Source of the DNA: CAYVQU01 sp964453155
GTDB lineage: Bacteria; Chloroflexota; Anaerolineae; Anaerolineales; UBA11858
Direction: 5' to 3'
Length of the DNA: 11,282 nucleotides
Assembly (NCBI GenBank): GCA_964453155.1
Contig: CAYVQU010000166.1
Span: forward strand, 1-11,282
In this document: piece after piece, positions 5,545 to 11,282 of the stretch
Numbering within the stretch: the first letter of the stretch is position 1
Layout: every line of letters starts with the position of its first letter
The notes under the pieces: generated by a model
What the model was told of the DNA's origin: nothing
Database searches by the model: none
Seen by the model: the letters and a program-made list of their open reading frames with translations, nothing else
Translations under genes and position numbers: made by a program

Positions 5545-6696
5545 TCACTCTCCCCCTATGATCAAGGGGATGTAGACCTGGAAATGGAACGGCTTAATCC
5601 ACTCGATTTCCTGGCCTTCAACATCATACGCGCCATAGACATCTATGAAGATTTGCTTCTCCAACTCTTCCACACTGTGATCACCCACTGGATCGACTCT
5701 CAGTTCTGCCAAAACAGTTTCCGGCCCAGCTCCCTGGAGATGTACGCCATTCAATTTCACAGTGCCAGTTGCACCGGTGATGGAACACTCTCCAGCCGCT
5801 AACTTGCTGCCGGGATCGGTGACACAATTTGAAAAAGTCAGGTTGGCCGGATCATAATTGAGTTCGAGCGAGGCTGCCCCCAGGTGGGCGTCAGCATCAT
5901 CGGCAATGACTTGGATAATCCGGTAGGTTTCTTGTCCGACTGGCGGTATTACTTCGACGCGGAATTCCAGCGCGGCCCCGATCGTCAAGGTGAGTGGATC
6001 GCCCGGATCATTTTCAGGCGTACAGGGTTGTCCGTTCTCGCATCTCAAGACGAGTAAAGCATCATCGTTGGTGCAATACCCTTCGGGGATGATGTCACAC
6101 AATGGCAGGTAAGGATTACCCTTTTGGGGTGGGTAGTTCTCATCGCCGGGGACATATCCGGCCACGTAACGCATGATTAACAAGGCATCTGACACATCCC
6201 GTAATCCATTACCATTGACGTCACCCAACAGTTGACCTTCGGGGTTGAGGACCATCAAGTCCAGGATATAAGTATCCCCCATCGCCTGGGCCGGAATCGT
6301 AAAATCCCACACAATCTGGTTCTCATTCCGGTAGTGAGCCCCAGACCCGTCAATTGCAAATTCAATCGTGTCGGTGGGTACCGCCGCATTGATCCGACGT
6401 TCGGCTGTATCAGGATCATCGAAGAGGTCCAATGGAACGGATAGGGAGTAATTGTAGTCCGTTCCGGCTACCGCTTCAACCTCAGTGCTGACCGATCCCC
6501 CGGTCGGTAGTTGGGCCTCAACTGTGCCGCTATCGATGACCACGCCATCGACCCTGGCAGTGCCATAAAAGATCACATCAGGAACGGAGAGGGGCGCGTT
6601 CACGGGTGGGTTTGTATCGCCCTGGATGGACGTCAGGCCACCCAATACCAACCCAAGCATAACGATGGTTTTAAAACTGGGGATTAGTTTTAGCAT
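5545..6696 (-). CDS. Secreted protein with dockerin-type and cohesin-like domains
   Basis: The protein has 383 residues. A signal peptide covers about residues 1-26. Residues 38-155 form a beta-rich domain of unknown type. A dockerin-like region spans 157-219: the first calcium loop has D159, N161, N163 and D170 followed by an ALLIMRYVAGY helix; the second (D201...D212, then ALLVLRC) is degenerate and carries C200, C208 and C219, which could form disulfides. Residues 240-340 look cohesin-like, with LGAASLELNYDPANLTF (272-288) matching the usual strand pattern. Dockerins and cohesins bind each other; outside cellulosomes they occur in many surface proteins of unknown role. The C-terminus has a hydrophobic VYIPLII tail. 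ATG 6696 is supported by AGGAG eight bases upstream. It is downstream of, and in the same direction as, the very large secreted gene. Confidence 0.82.
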   Translation of the reverse strand: MLKLIPSFKTIVMLGLVLGGLTSIQGDTNPPVNAPLSVPDVIFYGTARVDGVVIDSGTVEAQLPTGGSVSTEVEAVAGTDYNYSLSVPLDLFDDPDTAERRINAAVPTDTIEFAIDGSGAHYRNENQIVWDFTIPAQAMGDTYILDLMVLNPEGQLLGDVNGNGLRDVSDALLIMRYVAGYVPGDENYPPQKGNPYLPLCDIIPEGYCTNDDALLVLRCENGQPCTPENDPGDPLTLTIGAALEFRVEVIPPVGQETYRIIQVIADDADAHLGAASLELNYDPANLTFSNCVTDPGSKLAAGECSITGATGTVKLNGVHLQGAGPETVLAELRVDPVGDHSVEELEKQIFIDVYGAYDVEGQEIEWIKPFHFQVYIPLIIGGE

Positions 6697-6797
6697 AGGT
6701 ATCTCTCCTACAGGTAAATGGTATTACCTTCACAATGTTTTCTTCTGTTTCACAGCAACTTTTGTAAAAATGAAAACCCATATTACTGATTTCTTGT

Positions 6798-6850
6798 GCA
6801 GATTTCGGAAATTACATGGATATGTAATTCATGTTCAAACCGAAATCTGC
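6798..6850. repeat. Nested inverted repeats (first of two tandem hairpins)
   Basis: GCAGATTTCGG (6798-6808) is inverted at 6840-6850. Inside it AATTACAT (6810-6817) is inverted at 6822-6829 around a GGAT loop. Both stems are perfect. The core AGATTTCG/CGAAATCT is also the core of the repeat at 4606-4646. It lies between two minus-strand genes and has no T-run. I see no convincing promoter for the dockerin gene in 6697-6797. Confidence 0.65.
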
Positions 6851-6852
6851 CC

Positions 6853-6907
6853 AGGTGTGGCGGTTGGTGTTGTCAGTTTTATTCAAAACATCAACCGCCA
6901 CACACCT
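6853..6907 (-). repeat. Large hairpin overlapping the end of the 6906-9170 reading frame
   Basis: GTGTGGCGGTTG (6855-6866) is inverted perfectly at 6892-6903, and the stem continues inward with one G-T and four further pairs to about 17 bp. In a second register AGGTGTG (6853-6859) matches CACACCT (6901-6907). The right arm covers the stop codon at 6906. In minus-strand RNA the hairpin is not followed by a U-run, so it is a weak terminator candidate; a 3'-end-protecting or partial-readthrough structure is as likely. Confidence 0.6.
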
Positions 6908-9170
6908 AATTACCAGCATAAGCATACGTCTGGAAGTAGATGTAGATATCGTCGATATTATCGATGAAACGGGTGATGCCTTCTTCCGAATTAGACAGCA
7001 GGGTGGAACCCGGGATGACCAACACCCAGCGGGTATTCCACACGGAGCGTCCGATCAGGCGGGTGTCGGTGTTCATCTCATCGGGGGTGAAGCTCGGATC
7101 GTAGGGATAGGCCCGGAACCGAGTGTAGGGTTTTGGCGTGTAGATTTGACCGCCGACCCCATCATTCGTCACGATCCAGCTCGGATCGCCCATCTCTGCC
7201 TCGCCGAGGACATACGGAACCGGCAATAGTTGTTCTGCCACGCTCCAGTAACGGACTCGGTTATCGGTAGTCCGGGGTCGGAGCACATCGTCACCCGCGG
7301 GGATCAGGTAAACCCGGGGCGTGTTCGCCATCAAAGTGGTGTCATAGCCTTCGAACCAGACGCCCACGGAGGCGATTTTGGTTGAGAACTGGGTGGCATC
7401 GTAGCTGCTGTCACCCGGCCCCAACGGCTGGTTGAAGAAGTTCTTACCCTCGATCACCGCAGTGCTGAAAGGAATGATCAGACCCGGCTCGGTGGGGGGG
7501 CTATCGTACGGTAACTTTGCCAGGCGAGCGACGTCATCATCGGCATAGATGTTGGGGACATAGTAGCTGGTCAGGGCGTCTTCCCAAGACGTTTCGGATT
7601 CATCCCGCAGCCGTAAGAGCTCGTGTCGTAGGGAGAAGCGGTTGGCCTCGTACTGCGGGTTATTGAAGCCCAACTGCCCTTTGAGTACCACGAAGTTATC
7701 CCGCATCTGGGCCATGGATCCGGCCAAACCGCCGGAACCAACGATGGGGCTGCCATCGATGATCTCACCCAATGAGCGTTCCACCGCCACATCGCGTAAG
7801 ATCCCGGCGCCATTGGCCGTATCGCTAACCGTCAGGTTGGTTTCATAATCGTAGGCCGCCGCGGTCAGGTAAGTGTACTGTTGCGCCAGGTTGAACTGCT
7901 GGCGGTATTTCTGTAAGGCATCGAATTGGAAGATCCGATAGGCCATGTCGTTATACCGCTGTTCAGAGATTTGCCCGGCCCAGCGCTGGCGCAGGCGGAC
8001 CAGTTCGGCCAATTTGCGGAAACCACGATGGAGAACCTGGTCGTAATTGCTCTTGGCTCGGTTGTACTTGTCGACGGCGATATAAACATTCACTCGCAGA
8101 TCGTATTCTTCACCGATGACCCCACTCATCTCACGGCCCATTTGGCGGAGAGCAAAATCAGTCTCAGTCGCGAAGAGCGCTGAATCTAGTTCGCCCTGCA
8201 ATACGCCTTTGGAGTATTCCATCGGGCCGATTGCCAGGTCTAAACCATTGGCAATTTGATCCAGGATTAAGGCCGGGATACTGCCAGCAAGCTCGGTCGT
8301 ACAACTGAGCGGATCACCAATACTAATCGCTAACCCAACATTTTGAGGTACACATGATGAGGTCGTATCAGCAAAGAAGCTAACAAACGTAGAGATGTAA
8401 TTCAGAACCTTTATCGTGGTTTGAATGGAGAACATGGCGTTATCCAGCGCCAGTATCCCCGCGCCATACTGATCACTTATTTGGCCCTGCAGTTGCAAAA
8501 CCTCATAGCGGTCTTTGATTTTCTTGGCCATGCCTTCCACGCTTTCTGCATGCCCCTTGTAGGCCGCGACCGCATATTCATATTCCATCCGGGCCTCATA
8601 GAGTTCACCTAAGGCATTCTGGATTTCGCCCGGTGCAGTCCGTTTGCTATCCGCAGCCCAAGACTCTGGCTTGAAGCGGCCGTAACCGGCATCCAATCCA
8701 GAGCCAACCCGGTATTCAATTGCCAACTCGGTCGGCTGGCCTAAAACGATACCTTGTACGCCACCAGGGCAGACAAACTCACTGGCCACCGACCCCGGTA
8801 TCTGGTCTACATAGAAGCCCAGGCATGCCATTGGTCGGATCTCGACGATGTTCGTCACCGTTTCGGCCGCGCAGTTCGCCGGGCTGTTGTGTTCGGCACA
8901 GCGTTTCTGGAAGTCGGTCAGCTCAGTGCGGTCTACCAGATCGTAGTTGTAGATATCAGGACCGGCATAACCTTCTGGGTAAGTACCGTTGACACCGATA
9001 TCAGCCTCGTAAGGATAGCCAAACAACTCGATTAGTTCGTTGATGATGGCCGTATCTTCTTCTACGATCGTGGTCACAAAGTCACGGTGTTCGGCTTCTG
9101 AGCCGCGTTGGGCCAATTTCATCCGGTTGGCATAGTCGAAGAGCAATTGGGCGTTGTACAGGCTGCCCAA
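6906..9170 (-). CDS. C-terminal part of a giant secreted protein, TcA-like architecture
   Basis: The 754-codon reading frame is counted from a TTG at 9170, which has no ribosome-binding site. The frame stays open to 9281 and most likely continues the upstream gene through a frameshift. Predicted order: helices with GYPY (51-54); a Cys-containing segment (91-134); long charged helices (178-235); a hydrophobic, glycine-containing stretch (241-316); long helices (317-440) including MAYRIFQFDALQKYRQQF (409-426); then a beta-rich C-terminal domain (560-754) with TKIASVGVWFEGYD (597-610), RLIGRSVWNTRWVLVIPG (704-721) and the end DIYIYFQTYAYAGN. This helix / hydrophobic insert / helix / beta-sandwich order recalls the C-terminal third of Tc-toxin TcA subunits, whose C-terminal domain docks TcB. 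I infer this from pattern only. I also recall the GRSVWNTRW ending in other very large bacterial proteins of unknown function. Confidence 0.72.
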   Translation of the reverse strand: MGSLYNAQLLFDYANRMKLAQRGSEAEHRDFVTTIVEEDTAIINELIELFGYPYEADIGVNGTYPEGYAGPDIYNYDLVDRTELTDFQKRCAEHNSPANCAAETVTNIVEIRPMACLGFYVDQIPGSVASEFVCPGGVQGIVLGQPTELAIEYRVGSGLDAGYGRFKPESWAADSKRTAPGEIQNALGELYEARMEYEYAVAAYKGHAESVEGMAKKIKDRYEVLQLQGQISDQYGAGILALDNAMFSIQTTIKVLNYISTFVSFFADTTSSCVPQNVGLAISIGDPLSCTTELAGSIPALILDQIANGLDLAIGPMEYSKGVLQGELDSALFATETDFALRQMGREMSGVIGEEYDLRVNVYIAVDKYNRAKSNYDQVLHRGFRKLAELVRLRQRWAGQISEQRYNDMAYRIFQFDALQKYRQQFNLAQQYTYLTAAAYDYETNLTVSDTANGAGILRDVAVERSLGEIIDGSPIVGSGGLAGSMAQMRDNFVVLKGQLGFNNPQYEANRFSLRHELLRLRDESETSWEDALTSYYVPNIYADDDVARLAKLPYDSPPTEPGLIIPFSTAVIEGKNFFNQPLGPGDSSYDATQFSTKIASVGVWFEGYDTTLMANTPRVYLIPAGDDVLRPRTTDNRVRYWSVAEQLLPVPYVLGEAEMGDPSWIVTNDGVGGQIYTPKPYTRFRAYPYDPSFTPDEMNTDTRLIGRSVWNTRWVLVIPGSTLLSNSEEGITRFIDNIDDIYIYFQTYAYAGN

Positions 9171-11282
9171 AGCTCGATCAACACCTGCTCGAAGTGGGTC
9201 TGACCATCGCCGCCCGGCGTGCTGTTCGCCAGGGAGGGATCGAGGTCGAAGAGTACGGCCCCCTGAGCCAGCCCCAACGGATTAAGGTTGTTATCGGCCT
9301 TATTCAATTGATCCTGAATATTGGTATATTGACTGGTAATCTCGGCCAGATCCGTCACGGTGGTCCGGTCGATCTTGCGGACATCGGTGTAGCGGGTTTC
9401 GATCGGCGGCACGATCGCATTGGCCACCACCCAGTTGAAGTACGCGCCCTGACCCGAACGGCGGGCCCAATCGACCACGCCCCAGGCTCGCAGTTGGCCG
9501 TCGGAGGCGTCCACTTGGGTGTCCTCGTAGAGCGCCGTATCCGGATCGGCGAACTGTTTGCGGTAGGTGAGGTCGACGATGTCGGCCCCCGAGCGGGCCA
9601 GGTTGACGGCCGCGCTGGCAAACCGGCGTTCATCATAATAGTCGGCCACCAGGGGGGCACCCGCCACTGAGATCGGTTCGACCCGCGGCACCCAGGTGTA
9701 ATTGGGATGCCGCAGCAACTCGTAGTACATCTTGATCGCGGTCAGATGGTGGCCCCAGGCATCCCCATGCCCTTGCGGGTACATGATGGCTGCATCGGCC
9801 TCGTTCAAGGACCCGTCTTCATTGAAGTCCTTGATATTGTAGTTATTGACATAGGCCACCTCGCCATCCCCATTGGTGAAGTTCCAGGTCAGGCGGTTGT
9901 AGTTCGGCGGGGCTGCCACGCCGCCCAGGGTTTCATCCCGGCCGCGCAGCAGGGCCAGTTCTTCATCGATCAAACCAAAGCTGGCGTTAAACTGGTTCAT
10001 AAAGCTGAACAGGGCCGCCGAACGAGCCCCAAAGGCGCTGTCGGTGCTCAGACCCACCGTCGGGTCGAGGGCATCCATATAAGCCTCGTTCCCCAACAGC
10101 ATGTATAGGGCCGCTAATCGAGTGGTCACATTCAGTAGGGCCGTATTGGCCCCCTGGTGATTGATATTCGAATCCACTGAGAGAGAGCGACCCCGGTTGA
10201 GTACGGTTTGGTACGCCTCGATCAGGCCGATGGAATTCAGGTTGTCGGGATCCCCGTTGAAGGCGATGGGGCCCTCATACCGGGTCCCAGCTTGCCGGAC
10301 CATATCAACGCTGGTGTTGACCTCTGCGGAAACATAGTCGGTCACGCGGGTGTCGAAGGGGTTCAGCCCATTGGTCACCCGTTTGATCCAGCCTTCGGCC
10401 AACTGCGCCCGGACTTCAGACGGTTTGGCCGAAGGATCGCCCGCAAAGGCACTCCAGCGGTAGGCGTTGCCACACACCGGGTAGCCCTTGTAGCGCACGA
10501 TCAGCCAGTTATCACTCAAGGTGGTGGGATTGGCCCCCTCGATGGTGATCTCGGGGCCCATCTCGGACATGCCCGGTTCGAGCCGGGTCCATTTCAACCA
10601 GGGATAACTGGCGGGTAGGAGCGTCGGCGAAACACCGGTGTCATCCACCGGGGCCAGCCACCACTCGAATTCGAATTCGTCGGGACGGCCGCCGAAATCA
10701 CCCGTATGGCGCAGGGTCAGTTTTTCGTCAAAGATATTATCCGATTGGATCACCAGGACATTGCCCCGGTAGGTGCTGTCTTCACCCAGGTGGTTTTGGG
10801 TACAGCCCACTTTGATCACTTGCAGCGAGACGGGCAGATCACCGGCGCTGGGGTCGTTGTTGTAGGCCATGGTGACATAGCCCACGCCCGCCGCATTCCC
10901 GGCACTCAGCGCTTTGCCTTTCCCGACGCCTTCAAAGGGTTCGGGGACGCCGTCTCCATTGGTGTCTTGGACGCCGATCAAAAATGCCTGGTCAGGTGAA
11001 CCGTTTTGATCCAGATCCAATTGCCGGGGATTGCGCGATTTGTGATACAGCGCCTCGACTGCAGCCCGGAATGTGGGACAAAAGGCTTTGCCCACCGGGC
11101 AGATCGCTTTAAGTCGTTCGGTATCCGATTCCGACATCACATTCAACAGCAGCAGCGGATCACCTTTGATGTAGGCGGCTGAGGCGCCATCATAGTAGCC
11201 GCGGAAGATCAATTCCTGGTTGATATCATCATAGAGTCTATTCACAATAAGGGGTGAACATGGTAAACCAGTCCAAACTGAG
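9119..11282 (-). CDS. Giant secreted protein, upstream part (open at right edge, frame ends at 9119)
   Basis: The frame is open to the right edge, with no stop before the window ends. A GTG at 11245 gives 708 codons, but there is no signal peptide or ribosome-binding site there, so the gene very probably enters from outside. Counting from that GTG, three EF-hand-like calcium loops are visible: DLDQNGSPD (77-85), DTNGDGVPEPFE (94-105) and DFNEDGSLNEAD (473-484), the last a full consensus. A beta-rich stretch (about 160-260) includes FEFEWWLAPVDD. Residues 490-520 carry a His-rich QGHGDAWGHHLTAI helix. No catalytic family is recognised. Near the end, THFEQVLIE (683-691) fits the following frame (ALGSLYNAQLLFDYAN), whereas the final 17 residues are a C/T/P-rich run of out-of-frame type. 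I read this as one gene broken by a frameshift. Extracellular location is inferred from its composition and neighbour. Confidence 0.68.
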   Translation of the reverse strand, partial: SVWTGLPCSPLIVNRLYDDINQELIFRGYYDGASAAYIKGDPLLLLNVMSESDTERLKAICPVGKAFCPTFRAAVEALYHKSRNPRQLDLDQNGSPDQAFLIGVQDTNGDGVPEPFEGVGKGKALSAGNAAGVGYVTMAYNNDPSAGDLPVSLQVIKVGCTQNHLGEDSTYRGNVLVIQSDNIFDEKLTLRHTGDFGGRPDEFEFEWWLAPVDDTGVSPTLLPASYPWLKWTRLEPGMSEMGPEITIEGANPTTLSDNWLIVRYKGYPVCGNAYRWSAFAGDPSAKPSEVRAQLAEGWIKRVTNGLNPFDTRVTDYVSAEVNTSVDMVRQAGTRYEGPIAFNGDPDNLNSIGLIEAYQTVLNRGRSLSVDSNINHQGANTALLNVTTRLAALYMLLGNEAYMDALDPTVGLSTDSAFGARSAALFSFMNQFNASFGLIDEELALLRGRDETLGGVAAPPNYNRLTWNFTNGDGEVAYVNNYNIKDFNEDGSLNEADAAIMYPQGHGDAWGHHLTAIKMYYELLRHPNYTWVPRVEPISVAGAPLVADYYDERRFASAAVNLARSGADIVDLTYRKQFADPDTALYEDTQVDASDGQLRAWGVVDWARRSGQGAYFNWVVANAIVPPIETRYTDVRKIDRTTVTDLAEITSQYTNIQDQLNKADNNLNPLGLAQGAVLFDLDPSLANSTPGGDGQTHFEQVLIELWAACTTPNCSSTMPTG

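Noticed and set aside
6626..7229. Plus-strand frames over the start of the dockerin gene and the intergenic hairpins
   Set aside because: They are antisense to two well-supported minus-strand frames, lack ribosome-binding sites and read through hairpin DNA.
9160..9185. Programmed -1 ribosomal frameshift at the split of the giant gene
   Set aside because: The bases around the junction (GAGCTTTGGGC in the mRNA sense) do not form a proper slippery heptamer in the upstream frame, so re-pairing after a slip would be poor.
9194..10999. Several plus-strand frames opposite the giant gene
   Set aside because: They are rich in G, V, I, H and R as expected for the antisense of a G/C-rich coding strand, and have no start signals.
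11260..11282. Plus-strand ATG with AGGGG-type sequence upstream at the right edge
   Set aside because: Only seven codons are visible, and the minus-strand frame of the giant gene is open through the same bases with plausible coding content.
1..11282. CRISPR arrays, insertion sequences or a phage module
   Set aside because: No regularly spaced direct repeats, transposase, integrase or phage structural genes are visible in any frame.

Overview
The window looks like a chromosomal stretch of a Chloroflexota bacterium, most likely class Anaerolineae. I base this on gene content and protein style, not on any search. The signs are two Anaerolineae-type conserved unknown proteins, a LysM/M23 protein with a UPF0127 partner, a DUF2007 protein, and a secreted dockerin/cohesin-like protein ending in a hydrophobic tail with YIPLI. 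Starts are mixed ATG, GTG and TTG, and the tRNA gene has no encoded CCA.

Left part (1-5246). A minus-strand gene that looks like elongation factor P begins at the left edge. Divergent from it is a stand-alone CheY-like receiver (168-554) followed by a hairpin terminator. A UPF0127/DUF192 gene (682-1059) overlaps a secreted LysM + M23 peptidoglycan hydrolase gene (1037-2434) with a TTG start. A small DUF2007 gene (2491-2754, minus) converges on it. Past a good sigma-70-type promoter come two unknown genes, 2969-4552 and 4689-5129, with predicted winged-helix-like segments. They are separated by a 13-bp perfect inverted repeat over a candidate promoter. A tRNA-Arg(TCT) gene follows 7 bases after the second, with its own terminator.

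Middle (5247-5544). No gene is visible. It holds three strong inverted repeats: two palindromic elements of the intergenic-repeat kind, and one probable transcription terminator close to the end of the next, convergent gene.

Right part (5545-11282, all minus strand). This is a cell-surface or secreted-protein locus. Read in transcription order, it starts with the 3' part of a very large gene that enters from beyond the right edge (9119-11282), with EF-hand-like calcium loops. The reading continues in another frame as 6906-9170. The junction looks like a single-base frameshift in one long gene. The second half resembles the C-terminal architecture of Tc-toxin TcA proteins: long helices, a hydrophobic insert, more helices and a beta-rich C-terminal domain. 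After about 210 bases containing two large hairpins comes a secreted dockerin plus cohesin-like protein (5545-6696). The orientation and calcium/cohesion modules suggest, without proving it, that these two products work together outside the cell.
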